DNA of 64,000 bases from Paraphaeosphaeria minitans (GCA_015832175.1 WJXW01000015.1:558001-622000), one strand, 5' to 3'; positions 1 through 12,030 are shown, counted from the stretch's first letter. The notes: generated by a model from the sequence alone, not told the origin. Made by a program: numbers and translations.

Positions 1-224
1 TGCGAAGTGAAATTATCTGTTGTATGGGAAATGGGCATCGCGTTGACTTGTTCTATTCGAGTATATAAAGCGCTGAAAGGCGGAGCGAGGTAGGAGTACG
101 AGAAGCAAAAGTCGTTTTTGCGGACAACAGGGCGATCCGCTACGTACGGAAGGTACCGAGGATTTATGCTTTGCGATTGTCTGAATATTTAGCAGCGAAG
201 ACACTTTAGGAGAGTGTAACTTAC

Positions 225-504
225 ACGTTCTCAAGACGCCATTTGCTTCTGGTTCGCCCTGGGTTTGGACCGCGATAAGAGGCACAATGTGCGGCTAACA
301 CATACTATTTAGCTGATGTTCATGTAAACTGGGCAGGCTATACTGACATGGTCAAGCTGGGAAAGTAGCTCGACTTCGCGCTTCAACTGTAATGCTTGGG
401 AGTCGACCTGCTTCACGATCTTGACTGCGATGAGCTTTCCGGAGTCGACGTCGACCGCTCTGTATACGACTCCAAACGAACCGGCTCCAAGTTGAGGCGG
501 AATT
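225..504 (-). CDS. Protein kinase N-lobe fragment, gene runs toward the left edge
   Basis: Two exons encode the start of a eukaryotic protein kinase domain. Exon 504-348 contains the glycine loop GAGSFGVVY, the beta-3 strand IAVKIVK with the ATP-anchoring lysine, and a helix-C stretch KREVELLSQLDH. A GT-AG intron (295-347, donor GTCAGT) joins it to 294-225, which continues with PHIVPLIAVQ, so the junction gives the common kinase motif HPHIV. Nothing clearly kinase-like follows before the window start; a GTAAGT donor at 224 suggests a further exon outside or a decayed gene. The region upstream of 504 ends at a good acceptor but I could not find the first exon. It acts as a Ser/Thr-type kinase by family resemblance only; the catalytic loop is not in view. 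It may be a pseudogene. Confidence 0.6.
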
Positions 505-973
505 CTGGCGTACAGACAGAATAGGCGGGAATGAGAGAAGGAACATCGGCTAGGCTGCACTTCAAGCATCCGACATGTGATATGCATGTAGAGCCTACGC
601 ATTGGCGAACAAGAGGTTTGATCTGTCGGGTAATCCATGCAGTCTCCTTCGTGATCACGTACCTGAGCATCAGTTTATCCAGAGCCGGGAATGTGATTGG
701 AGGGAGTCATCTCATCTGAAACTTAGAATACTCTATCTCAGACCATTTAACAATATCTAGCGAGTAAGGAGATAGAAAGATAGAATAACCAAGAAAGCAT
801 CGAATATTGCAGAGTCTAGTTTCTTTTGGCCTAACATAAATCTACCACTCCAAATCCGACCCTTACGATGATGGAAAGAGTACTTTACGTGTCCTTGACA
901 GTGGCTGTCTCAGAGGGGTCGTTATAGTCACAACGTCGGGCGTGGTTGTTGCGGCCATCGAACCGTTTCCTTG

Positions 974-2281
974 TTATTGACAATCCGGGAAGTTATTTTT
1001 GTGGCTCCCAGTAGCTGAGTGCTGTCTGAGTAACTGGCAGATCACCAGCGATCCCTTGCTTGCAGCAAGATGTATGGGCAGAAGTCCAGATTGTGAAGGT
1101 AAGTTAGGATCTGCCCCTTTTGACAGTAAATGTCGCACAACGAAGGTATTGCCTCGCTGGCGTGCAATGTACAACGGTGTCCTTCCAAACAGTCTTGTAC
1201 GTTATAGTCAGACGAGCTTTCCGATCCACAACTTCCAATGTCGGCCATCTCGTATTCCCACTCTGTCCCGATCACATCCAGAACCTGGTGGAGCATGGTT
1301 CTGCCGAACACATCGAGTTTTGTGGCACGTAGACCATATGCATCGCTAAGAAGGTATCTGTTGCGTTCTAGGAGTGTTCCTGGAATGAAAAAACGATACA
1401 TTCCATCCGAATAGGGCATCCGCGGCATCCCCAAGTCTTGCAGTCGTTTGGAGGTTCCACGAAGATATCCGCCTCGTATATCGAGCATATGATCAGGGTT
1501 CCACATTCCTCAATGACTGGAACAAGCTTCACGGCTTGCCAAGATTTGGAGGGATGAGTCTGGGAAGCTGTCCTCCATCTTGAAATCGACGCTTGAACGC
1601 TCTATTCTGCATACTTCACAATCTCCACCTGACTGATTTATCCGCGGCAGTTGAAATTTGTCGGAAGGAGGGTGAATTCCGGAACGTAGGGCTGCTTTAT
1701 CAAGCGCTTCCAGCTTACTACTAAGGTGCGAATCCAGGCGAATTTGATGTTCTTGAAGTGCTTGCATACTCATGAAATTGGCGGAAATTATCCTGAAAAT
1801 CCGTCGAGGAAGCAGACATTCAACGTTCTGCTTTTGCTGCTTCAGCCATTCTAACGCCAGTGGAATATTTTGTGAGTAAAGCGTAACATCAATTCTAGCG
1901 CTTAGGTAAGTTTATGTGTCTAGTGTGATTATATCCATGCACATACATATGCTTGATATCGATCTGTATTTCTGGCTTCAATATGAACTGATCGAAGGCG
2001 TTCTCTGAGGTGTCCAACTCAGAGGGGGCTGCTGTCGATGTTGCTCGTGGATTTACAATTGCTTTCTTTGGCTCCGAACATGGTGAGCCTCTTTCCGTGC
2101 ATCGTCTACATTTCGCTGGCCAGATACGCTCCTTGGGTTCACACTAATCAGTCAGCTAAGATAATCAACTCAATTGAAAGCACCTTACCTTCAGTTTCGC
2201 TTTACGGCACGAGTCGCATTTGAACATGCTCAGTTGTCCCCTGTTGCGAGTAATTCGGACAGACGGCCGGCTGACTGCCAT
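974..2281 (-). CDS. Zn2Cys6 DNA-binding domain joined to ankyrin repeats
   Basis: Five inferred exons: 2281-2189, 2143-1947, 1894-1533, 1472-1262 and 1193-974. The first intron (2144-2188, GTAAGG, branch CTGAC) splits the zinc cluster: CDSCRKAKLK in exon 1 continues as CEPKERIWPAKC then RRCTERGSPC in exon 2, giving CX2CX6C...CX2CX6C. Exons 2-3 hold a linker with helices (YSQNIPLALEWLKQQ). Exons 4-5 carry ankyrin-type segments: DVFGRTMLHQVLD, LFGRTPLYIARQRGN, LLSKGADPN and GLLPIHLAASKG. The later introns remove an in-frame TGA at 1510-1512 and a frame change near 1195, but their splice sites (GTGAAG, GTGGGA) are weak, so nonsense or frameshift damage is the alternative. An alternative start is the ATG at 2227. 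Likely a nuclear regulator; the target is unknown. The model gives 360 aa and its C-terminus is uncertain. Confidence 0.6.
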
Positions 2282-2289
2282 ACGCTGTG

Positions 2290-4227
2290 TGTGGACTGGT
2301 GGTACCATTACGAAATGGAAGATCGCTGAGTGGTTACCCGAGGGACAAAATACAATACAACACGACGATGTGCCCAAACTCCGGATGTTATATATGTTCA
2401 CGCTTCTGTGGTGTGATTTGCGTCGCCTTCCTGGTGCTATGTGGCATGGGATCTCGCTTCACATAGGCTGCGCACCCTCGCACTTTCCACCTCTAAGTTA
2501 GTTTGAGTTTAGGGGAGTAAGCCACAACATGCGCGGTGCCAGGGTCGAGACCGGCGGCAGCTTTAGGCGAGAGGTTCATCCTGCCTAGAATTAGCGTTTG
2601 CAAGCTGATGCAGTGCGGCTGTGCACGGCTGTAAGGTAGCAGCTGACGGGCATTATGACCGTATGGGACATCGGTCGATAATTGCGCTGCCGCTCGCACT
2701 CGTGTCCAGTAAAAGCTCGGAAACCGCACATCTATGGCGTTAATCTGCCGGCGAGGGGGTGGGTAGAAAACGGAGGCGGGGATGATCGCTCACCAGCTGC
2801 ACGCTGTTGGTGCCGGCTGACCAGCATATGCATCTGCCTGCTAGTGTTTTAAATACAGAATCGAGAGTCTAGATCACTAAATGCGCATCGCATCACGCGG
2901 GGACAATTTCCCAGTGACGTCTCCAAGGCTAATGTTGAAACATATTAGGGCTTGTGTATAAATCGACGATCCAAGGCCGTCACGCGGTAGCAACCGTAAC
3001 ATCATAGGGGGTTTCAAGGATACACACCGTCATCTTGCAATACCCGACCTTCCCTTATAATCTAGCTCCGTAGGGAATGGACGAGACCCTGCCACTGACT
3101 GGGTTGCTCCCACTGGTTTCAAAGACATCAGGACCAAAGGGATCAACGAGGAACAGTGGTGGTGCCTGATTGAATCCGAAAGTCATTTGGAGGATGAAGC
3201 TATCAAGAATCTGGGGTGGAAAGGTTTCACGGTGCTCGAACTTCATAAGCAAGGTAGTGAAGAAAGCGAAGAGATATTCAAGAATCGTGTGACTATATTT
3301 GTAAATTGAGCAGTGTAGACACACATAGCATGCCGCGGACGCACGGTGGGATGTGACAAGGTGCAGCCAATGTCAGAAAAGGTCCTTTTGCCGAAATTAT
3401 CTTTGTGCACTGAATTGGCTGTTCTGTTGATATCAGCCCTTTCCGAAATCTATGCCTGGTACCTTGCCCGCTCCATTACCTATTTAGATCGGCACACCCA
3501 CCCTGAATTGACATCGACACCACTCTCTCTGTTAAAGAATGGATGAGCTATTTCAAGCCCACCTTACACATGCCGCTGTTCTTCTGATAGCATTTGTTAT
3601 GATTCTGCCATCTCAATGGGCCGCTCTTTTGCTTCCCACTGCGGTTGTTGTCGTTTTCCGACCCCTTGGGCTTATCCTGAGCATCATGCTTTCACTGGAG
3701 CGCTCATTATTACCTCCAAGCTTTTTAGTGTTGAACTTCAAGTCCCTCGTGAGTTAGACACTGGGTTCGCGATTACCGCCTGTTAATGATACATGTAGAC
3801 CTATCAACCATTGACAATACCGGCCACTCTGAATTCGTGCTCTGCGCAATCATGGTAGCGACGTTTTTTCCCGCGCGTGCCGGGAGCAGAGGAATACATC
3901 GAATCATGGCAGTCATCTGGTTGGTTCTTTGGTACTGCAGCACTGGGAAGTTCTTTCTAAAAGTGCTCATTGATAATGCTTGTGTCTATGTCGTATCTTT
4001 ATGTTGCACGTGGATGTACCAAGGTATTGTCCGGCCTGGTGTTGCAAGGTGATAGTTTTACGGACGGCAACAAGGTCAAGAATCTGGTCATGCGTTTGAA
4101 CGACTGTTTACAAAATGGAATTTTCAAAGATTATCTGCAACTGGAAGAAGTGAAAAAACGTTACCACGGTTCCCAACAATTCAGATCTCAAATGAGGACA
4201 GTCATTGGAACCTTTTTCCCCAGCCCA
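2290..4227. other. Gene-poor stretch
   Basis: No recognisable gene. A minus-strand ORF at 3055-3324 (89 codons) and a plus-strand ORF at 3970-4263 (97 codons, with a stretch LVMRLNDCLQNGIFKDYLQL) could be exon remnants, but neither shows a family motif nor clear flanking splice signals. Confidence 0.3.
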
Positions 4228-4941
4228 TTAGGCGTCAGTCAGAACCTCTCTGGCTGTTTTTGAGGTGCCATTGCATATAGCGAATAGCGGCAGCTGTTCG
4301 CTTTGGGAATCGATTCCGTATCTCTTCAAATTCAATATTTGCTCTGTCAACTTTCCCAAAAGATCCTTGTCCGTATCGGACCACCATGAAGGCTGCTCGC
4401 ACAGCTCCTCGTTGTGAGACCAACACTGCTCGAGCTCGAAGCATGGCATCTCTTGGAGCGCGAGACCAATGTCCCAACTAGGGATGGGTAGTCTCTGTCC
4501 ATCTTTCTTTGTTCTTTTCTTCCAACGAACGTAATCATCCCAACGTGCACTTTCGCGCGTGCCTTGAAGAGTAACGACAGCTCTTTGGAGAAATCCGTGT
4601 GCAGAATGTGAGGATGGTTCCGCCCAAATCCTGTTGGTCAGCCCAGAGCAGGACTGGTCGTGCATGCTATGTCGGGCAAAGATAGTTCCTTCGGGTATCC
4701 GTCCAAGCTTCTTGAGTCCCAGAATGTTCCGAACAGCAGATTTGCCCATGCATACGCTCAAAGAGCGAGCATGACGCGGATGGAGTTCGTCCCAGCGTGT
4801 TGCGACCGTGTGTGATTCGGTGAAGCCGTTCGGAAGCATTTGAGTGAGTAACAAGGTAACCGTCATGAAATTCTGCTCGCTCGTGACCTTGTGGACATGG
4901 CACACACCATCAAAGCAACTGTAATTTGTCCAAACCGGCAT
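4228..4941 (-). CDS. Unrecognised 237-aa protein
   Basis: A continuous ATG-started ORF of 237 codons, the longest open frame in its neighbourhood. The protein is rich in Trp, His and Cys, mixed in charge, and lacks a signal peptide or membrane segment. I see no catalytic motif. The ATG context (AAAAATGCC) is acceptable for fungi. It lies on the same strand as the Zn2Cys6-ankyrin gene 2 kb away but is not obviously linked to it. It may be a real single-exon gene or the large exon of a longer one. Plus-strand ORFs across the same span are shorter and look like shadows. Function unknown. Confidence 0.4.
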   Translation of the reverse strand: MPVWTNYSCFDGVCHVHKVTSEQNFMTVTLLLTQMLPNGFTESHTVATRWDELHPRHARSLSVCMGKSAVRNILGLKKLGRIPEGTIFARHSMHDQSCSGLTNRIWAEPSSHSAHGFLQRAVVTLQGTRESARWDDYVRWKKRTKKDGQRLPIPSWDIGLALQEMPCFELEQCWSHNEELCEQPSWWSDTDKDLLGKLTEQILNLKRYGIDSQSEQLPLFAICNGTSKTAREVLTDA

Positions 4942-6204
4942 TTTTGTAACAGCTCTTCTGAAAATGATCTGGTCTCATCAGCTCTTTGCTAGTAGAGATC
5001 CGTGGGCTTACAGCGTCGACAACTAACTGGAAAGGGCCGAGAGGATATGTTGGAGAGAGTTAACGTTGATGCTTGGGCACGGTAAAAGCGGGAGCCTTGG
5101 ACATGATGAGATGACCCGAGGACTAGGCGTTTCGATGAATCCCTTATTCGATCCTCTGGGCATATACCTAGGTCCTGCAGCATCGCCGCAATATTGCAGA
5201 AAAAAGCGGACCCCTAGCAGGAGTCTATCCAAATCGGTCCAGAATCCTTACGCGCGCATATGCCCCTATGCTCGAGTCCCGGAGGGTGTGTCGACGGAAA
5301 GAGTTATGTCCATGACACGCTCCGCAGAAGGGTCAATCAGGAGTGATATCCGAGCCGCTCATGTATTGATTATAACCCAGGATGTTGGTGTTACCCGTGC
5401 GTTGAAGGTCAGAATCTGGGAGCAGAGTTTGATTGAGCTGCCTTCCCGGTGCAAAGCGAGCTCACAACAGATTGCGGCAGGTGTTGACTTCATGTTCCAA
5501 GTTGGAAGACTGTTGAGCAGTCATATCCTTTGTGCGCACATGCAGCTCGGATGCGCCGAGCCATCCGGAGTTTGTGAATCATCAGGCCCTGTATCAAATG
5601 TTATGCGAGGCCACAGATCAGGGACTTGGCAGATATTATACAGCATTGAGGTATCGTGTACCGAGTTCTGGTAAGGGGGTACTCAAGTAGTAGAAGTGAG
5701 ACGTTTTACGTTTGTACTGAGGAAGTGGCATCTGTAACTATAGGACATCCCTCATATCCAAGGCAACAAATTACGACACCGATGGACACTATATGAGAAA
5801 TATGTATATAGATTGAGACTGTGCAGCTTGTATCATTCTGGTCCCAAGAAGATATGGGAAAAGGCAAGGAGAAGATCATTCCACCTATCTAGTACAGATA
5901 CCCTCCTATGTCCATATATCGATAACAGAAGGTCGGATATTGGAGGATAGCGGTGTGAGCCGGAATCACTTTCTGCTGGCGCTAGCGCATATTCCAACTC
6001 GCTAGACCCATCCCTGTACATCTGCCTAGCCGATGTCTAGGCAGACGCACTGAGGAATGGAGAGGGTCCCCACCGACGCATTGTTATCAGGGATCAAAGA
6101 CCGTGGCAGGATGCTTCTTCCCGCCACCAAATCCGATTGGCACAGTCGAGTCTATGCGCTGAATGGCAAATCCACCATACGTATTCGCCTCAGCAGTCCA
6201 GACA
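4942..6204. other. No supported gene
   Basis: A plus-strand frame is open at 5069-5674 (about 200 codons from the first ATG), but its composition is unremarkable and no motif or splice pattern supports it. Nothing else stands out before the hydrolase gene. Confidence 0.3.
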
Positions 6205-7617
6205 TCATTCGTGGCTTCGTGGCTTCCCTTGGGCCCCATGTTCTGTGAACAAAACAGCGCCTGGATCCGCGGTCCGTCCATCTTTCTTCGATCGAGAGAA
6301 CGTACTGGAAGCAACATTGTAGTGTTGCCCTTGCTCAGATTGCACAGTCGGAACATCAAAAGCATGCGGCGCTCCCTCTATCTTTTCGTAGATCACGTCC
6401 GCTCCAGCCCACTTAAAACCCTCGACAAGTTCTTCTAAATTCTCCTGCGGAGTGTTCACATCCGTCGTACCTTGAATGACAACAACTGTTAAAGGCAGTC
6501 GCGGTTTGACTACTTTGGGAAGATTCGTCGGCCGAATATACTCCAGCGCATCGCAATCTGGCAGATATCGTAGGTTGATACTGCTAAGCTTGTTACCAAG
6601 CCGCTGAAATATTGTTGAAGGCTCGATGACGAGATCCGGGAGCACTTTCACTCTTCTTGATATCTTGACATCCTTCTTTATCACATTCAGCAATTCGAGA
6701 AAGGAGCGATTGCCACCCAGCACTGTCCACATAGACTCGTGTCTGATGTCATCTCCACATTTCGCCCTTGTCCATGTCGCAGTCAATGCTATACTGCCCA
6801 TGCCCAAGGGTGTGGTTCTCGCCTGCCCTGGATGGTCGTTCAATCTGGAAGCCGTTCCATCCTTGACCCATTCCAAGGCACTCTCCACCAGATCTTGATG
6901 ACTTGGTGCGTACCCCCGATAGTATCCTGCCTCTCTCTCATAATGGCCGGCCATTGGGTAATATAGCTCACAAGAAGCCACATTCAGGTCGTTCTGCAGC
7001 CATAATATGACAGCAGCCCAGTAAGCCCCCGCACTCTCTCCCAAAAGGAAGATCCGGCGCTGCAGTGAAACCCTCATGCTGGGATATAGCTCTTTGATCG
7101 CATCTTCAAGATCCTCCATATGTCTGAAGCAGTTCACGAACTTCTCCATGCCATCCAGCATCTGCTGCCAATCGTTTTGGGGGAGGTGTTTATTATAGGG
7201 CGAAAATATAATCGTCCCCCGGCGATGGAGGGATTCTTGATGGGGACGGTACCAGCATTCGGCGTCCGGGTTTGAGAGTGTCTATTCGTCATCAGATACA
7301 CACTCTCGCTCAAGGGTGCCGGGAGAACCTACTTCACCTCCCCCATCTATCTTGATCATTACAGGGCATCATTCGGTGTACTCTCCAGCGAGAGCGGCCT
7401 TGTGTGCACGAACATGGCAGCGCACTCTCTGAACGTATACATCAAACGTTTCAAAATGGCGGTAGAGATTCTTTTGCTGCGGTGTCGTCTCCAGGTCTGG
7501 TAATCCAGGGATGTTAACGCGGTTCACGCAGGAAAACTCGTTGACATCTATGGCAGTGTCTTGTTTCGAGAGAGAGGCATGAGGCTCGAGAACAGCAAGC
7601 GATGGATCGTAAGTCAT
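6205..7617 (-). pseudogene. Alpha/beta hydrolase (copy A), interrupted by a TGA codon
   Basis: Two exons, 7617-7333 and 7281-6205, with intron 7282-7332 (GTAGGT...TAG). The product is an alpha/beta-hydrolase-fold, HSL/esterase-like protein. Visible landmarks are the oxyanion-strand motif IDGGG (Asp where the family has His, HGGG), the nucleophile elbow GESAGAYWA, a possible acid in GTTDVNTP, and the histidine in GAPHAFD. A TGA at 7369-7371 stands in frame just before CPVMIKIDGGG. Aligned with copy B (10082-11559), the stop falls inside a gap-free block from VRA to GGG, so it looks like a nonsense mutation, not an intron. The intron sits at the same position and phase as in copy B. An upstream exon (ending 7665, with a 47-nt GTGGGT...CAG intron) may extend the N-terminus. 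Expected role: hydrolysis of a small ester or amide; likely inactive. Confidence 0.7.
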
Positions 7618-7979
7618 CTGCCCTACCTCCCACTAGCGGTCATCCCTGCCTAGTATGCACCCACTTGCCGATAGGGTGACCACGCATAGACATTAGCATC
7701 CAGACCGATCGATCGCACAAGTTGCTCAAATTGTTCCCGATCGACAGTCGTTTGTTCTAGATGACTCCTTTGGACACGTGGGCACATCTCCTGTGGTGAG
7801 AAAAGGGACTTGATATGCGAACAGGCTCTCATGTTTGCCCGCAACCAGGATTAGCCACCTGTGATATTGAGGTATTGGGGAGACTGAGATCCGTGTCGTC
7901 CGCGTCACCATCTCAGTGATCAGTCACGCTTGCAGCGCTCTTTTATTGGACAGGACTGTTATCGGCGGGAGACCCATGC

Positions 7980-8790
7980 CTACCGTAAACCTTTGGAGCG
8001 ATAGATCGGCCGGGATGGCGTGATACTTAGCAGATCAGTGTCCCACTTCCTATCCCGCACTGCGTACAATATCGAATGTTTGTCATAGATTCGCTTCGGG
8101 ATCGATAACGGTCTGGAACTATACTCGAGTCGAGATTGGCTCAAGCCCCGTGGACTAGAGCGGGCAGCAACACTGTCGGGAACAGCCTGCTTCGGCCATG
8201 CGGCAATCAGGAGGATTGGGCCAAGACGCCATCCTCGGGAGCTGGACTTTCGCGGAAATGGTAATGTCTTTATGATGTCTTTACCCAAGCGGTCACTATG
8301 TCGCGCATCAACTTCATAGTCAGCTCGCCAAAACGCACCGCGTAGAAGTGTTTTAGCGAATCAACATCCCCAACGCTGGACGACGTAGAGATGTCCGCAG
8401 TGAATTCACCTTCCTCGTCAGCATACTGGGCATCATCATGGTCTTGATTGTGAGTGCGCTGTCTATTTCGGCTGCACGACTGTCCAGACGAAACCACCGC
8501 AGACGAACGACGTGCTGTCTCTGCGGCACCTGGTTAGCTGTACCTGAGGCATCGAGCGTTTGCCGTTAGCTCACCTGTGGCTTGGGTCTTGCGCGACTTT
8601 CCGGTATCCTGGGGGGATGGGGGTGGGGCGGCCACATCCTCGTCGAACAAGTGCTCGAAGCCCGGGATGGGTGCGAACACGGGCTCCTCGCGGCCGTTGA
8701 CCTTCAGAATACCCAAGGGAACGCCTGGCTTGACCGACGCTGGCGCTTCGGCGCAAGGCTCTGACGCGCGCTTCGTGTTCTCGACCGATC
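7980..8790 (-). CDS. Possible YDR124W-like helical-bundle protein, multi-exon
   Basis: Several open segments on the minus strand look like exons of one gene. The first (about 8765-8580) encodes a Pro-rich, acidic region containing VFAPIPGFEHLFDED and ends at a GTGAGC donor. The next (about 8530-8285) contains SLKHFYAVRFGELTMKLMRD followed by IVTAWVK, whose spacing recalls the FY...(hydrophobic)...AWIK core of the fungal YDR124W-like (DUF2841) helical bundle. The expected downstream motifs (PY and WWP) are not visible, so this is a weak match. A GTAAAG donor follows AW. The last segment, 8288-7980, stays open but is not diagnostic. Gene boundaries and function are tentative. Confidence 0.3.
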
Positions 8791-8799
8791 AGCAAAGTG

Positions 8800-10081
8800 G
8801 CCTAGGCTAGGGGTGGGGGCACCGGCACAGTGGATTGCGAGCAGCGAACGCCAACACGCCCGCCATACGTGCCGATCGTGGGGAGGAGGATGGGGTGGCA
8901 CGACATGAACTTACCGGCTTACGCCTGCACTGCTCTGTGTTTCCTTTTGTCATCGCGAGCAGCTCTCGTCTATACTATCTCGTATCCGAATTGATGAGAA
9001 AAGGGACCAGACAGGTTATAGATCACCTCAGAAGAGTGGCAGATGAGATACAGTGTATAAAGAACAGAATTCTGAGGGTTGAGGGGACTTTCGGCCTTAA
9101 GAAGGTTGCTATCGACCAGGTAGCTTGTCCATGGGTCCGTACCTAGATGAGATCAAGACGGGCGCACCATTTGCTATTCAAACCTCTAACCTCGTCCCTC
9201 TCCAGCCCTAGCCCTCCAGAGCCGACCCCGTACTGAGAATACAGGGTACGTGAGCGGCGACAGGAAAGATCTGCATAACAGCTATTGGATAGTGCCTTGA
9301 TGGGCCGTAGCTGCCTTACTGGTCGCTGCATCTAGGATACGGCTAGGTTCCCCAATTCGCCAGTGCCCCCCTAGCCCCGCAACGTCGCACTCTGTACTGC
9401 ACTGCGTGATGAGCTGCAGCTACTACTCCCATGTTCCCGGGGAAGGTTGAAGAGCACATGAACAGTGGCTTCCGAATTCCAGTGTTTCGCTCCGCCGTCA
9501 CGCAGAAACAGAAAACAAGTAAACGGCAGCATTGCGGTGAGCCACGCACTTCCAGCACCTGTCCCAGAACCCCAAAACATCCTAAGCTCCGTAAAGAGAT
9601 TCGGCAGGCTCGTATCGTTGTGCAAGCCGCGCCCTTTCCATGCTATTTCAAGGGGCCAAGAACACGCGATCAAGGTGAGAATGTGAGCCCTGTTAGGGCA
9701 CCCAAATTTGGATAGCTTTAGCGTGGTATGCAAGAGGTGTGGCTTTGATGGAAGCCCGCATGGCGCCTGTGATGTCACCAGTCCGAACTCACAACTGCAT
9801 ATTGCCGCCAAAACAAATCAGGCGGACTGATAAGCCCTCCCGATGCACTTACGACGATGACCGAACAGATTTATTTTCCGATTAAATTCAGCCGACGGAA
9901 CGACCTTGTAATGGAAGGTACGTACCAGCTTTGACGCTAACCAGTTGAAGACGGGCGGCTCGGATCTATCACCCTTGGCGCATAACCATTCTGCCTCTGA
10001 CGGGCGTTTTATCGTGTCCAGCCCATTTCAACTCAACAAGCATCATCCTCTCGCCGTTCCAGAGAATTCTTTCCAGTCAAC
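8800..10081. other. Intergenic, no gene seen
   Basis: Short opposing ORFs at 9371-9811 (minus) and 9431-9715 (plus) overlap each other and carry no motifs. The 130 bases upstream of 10082 should contain the promoter of hydrolase copy B, but I see no clear TATA box. Confidence 0.3.
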
Positions 10082-11559
10082 ATGGACGCTAAGAACGTGC
10101 ATCCTAGTACAGTCCAAAATGCATCATCTTTGGGAAAATCACAATCTTGGGATTGGATGAACCAGAGACCAGGAAAGACCGAGCAGAAGGCGAGCGATGC
10201 ACAGCTTCGATTGTACGATGACTATGAAGATCCATTCTGTTATAGCGAAGACGGAACAAGGGCCTTAGTTCGCGCTCCAAAAGATGTTCTGCAAGGCATC
10301 TGGACGGTACCCACTCATGTTCTCTTGAGCTGCCATGGAGGCGGAGGCGTGAGTCTTGAAGCACAATGACGAACTCTTCACCTATAACGCGGAAGCAGAC
10401 TACTGGTGTACCAAGCTACGAACCCAACTTCAAGACGCATATAGCCTCAATCCTTGCTACACAGCCATTCATCGTCGAGCCCTTGACAAAACTCTTGCCA
10501 GAACATTCAGGGGCAGAGACACATGCTGCCCACGATACGCTCTATAAGCATATCGAGGAAGGTAGGCTTGAGAGGGCTATGAGGAAGCATTGGCCTAACA
10601 TGAAGGCTCGTCCACAATGGGACAACATGCTGGCTATGGGCGTGACCTCAGGTGGCCATTGGGCGATCTATGCATGGACGCAACAAAGGAAGAACATGGT
10701 TGTCAAAGGTGTTTATGTAATGTACGGACTGCTGAGCCCATATTGCAGGCACTCGGATGATGAGTATCGTGGAGTACGATTCTCTAAAAGAGAATTGCAC
10801 GAGACCGCCCTTGAACTACTTGCTGAAACGGCCAACAGGCGACCTTCGGGTTCGTCAATATTTGGGAGAGTGCCGCCGGAAGGCATGGCAAATCTTCCCT
10901 TGACAGCAGTCCGAACACGGGTCTCTCGTAATGGCGGGCCACCGAAATACGAAACGCTCTGGTTCATATGCTGGCAGCATGCTAGTGTATTGGACTGGTG
11001 CAAGCACTGGTTAGAACAATGGTTCAAAGAAACGCTGAAAGGTTGTACAGAGCGCGATATTCAGTGGAAGAATATTCTTGAAGAGCGTGTGGGAGATCAT
11101 TACCTCACTGAGCTGGAGATCTGGGCGAAGGATGTTTTCAAGGGTCGCATCGAGTTGATTGAAGGCTCTAGGGCTATGGACGACTCTCGCACTGTCTTCA
11201 TCGACGCCAAACAGATTGCGGAGAAACTTGGAGGGTCCCTGAAGAACTTGGGACTCAGATACGATTCTGACGCGAACGCCTTGTCTTGCACAGTACCAGA
11301 GGCTCAACTTCCACGACCACTAAACAATCCACATTGGTTCCTGGTGCACGACAAGAAGGACCAGTTCGTCCCACAAGGAGACACAGAGACGCTGTCGAAT
11401 GTCCTCCAGATCATGCAAGGAGACGATGCGGTACACTACAGGAGTGTGGAAGGATCAGACCCTCCACATGGGTTTGATGACTATGAGGGTAGCGAAGACT
11501 TCATGGCTCAATTATCGAATAAGTTGGGCTGGAAACGGCGGGTTGCTCAATTTGACTAA
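10082..11559 (+). CDS. Alpha/beta hydrolase (copy B), nucleophile serine replaced
   Basis: Two exons, 10082-10348 and 10399-11559, with a 50-nt intron (GTGAGT...CAG) directly after the oxyanion motif; the model gives 475 aa. The motif CHGGGG is intact. The region matching the nucleophile elbow of copy A (GESAGAYWA) reads GVTSGGHWA, so the position normally held by the catalytic Ser is Thr. The acid (DKKDQFVP) and histidine (DPPHGFDD) regions are retained. No signal peptide is visible, so the protein is probably intracellular. It and copy A share fold, motif order and intron position, so they are old paralogs now lying head-to-head. The frame is clean from ATG to stop. Either it uses Thr or a shifted nucleophile, or it is a pseudo-enzyme. 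Confidence 0.75.
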
Positions 11560-12030
11560 ACTGTCGAGAGATCACACTACATTTAGCATGTGCACTTAAC
11601 GAACATACAAATCTGGCAGATCTCATAGCTTTCCCTATGTAAAACCCGGCAGACCAGTATGCGACTCCACTCATGAACATGCAAAAAACAACAAACTCCC
11701 AAGAACTTATCGAGAAGACGAAGGTCCAGGCGCCCACTAGAATGTATCTTTCTCTTGCTGAACAGTGCCTATATCCAGCTGCTATGATTATGCTCAATGC
11801 AAAATTACGGTCAGAAGGGACAAGCAGGTCTATTCAAGCAGTGGAGCGTCCAATCTAGAACGTTTCTAATGAACTCTTCAACCTGTATAATCCCTGATCG
11901 GTGTCGGACCCCAATTGATCACTGCAGCCCAGCTCATCGCTTCAACACCCACACGTTCTAACCATGACACCCTTTGACCGATTAGGCATGTTTGAAATCA
12001 AAAGACTCAATGAACAAGTTGGACTGCCAA
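11560..12030. other. Convergent intergenic region
   Basis: This separates hydrolase B (plus) from the transcription-factor-domain gene (minus). It presumably holds both 3' ends. No gene, repeat or RNA structure was recognised. Confidence 0.35.

Noticed and set aside
1504..1515. In-frame TGA (1510-1512) in the Zn2Cys6-ankyrin gene as a nonsense mutation
   Set aside because: A 60-nt intron (1473-1532, GTGAAG...GAG with a CTGAT branch) removes it and keeps the frame, so it cannot be counted as damage without transcript data.
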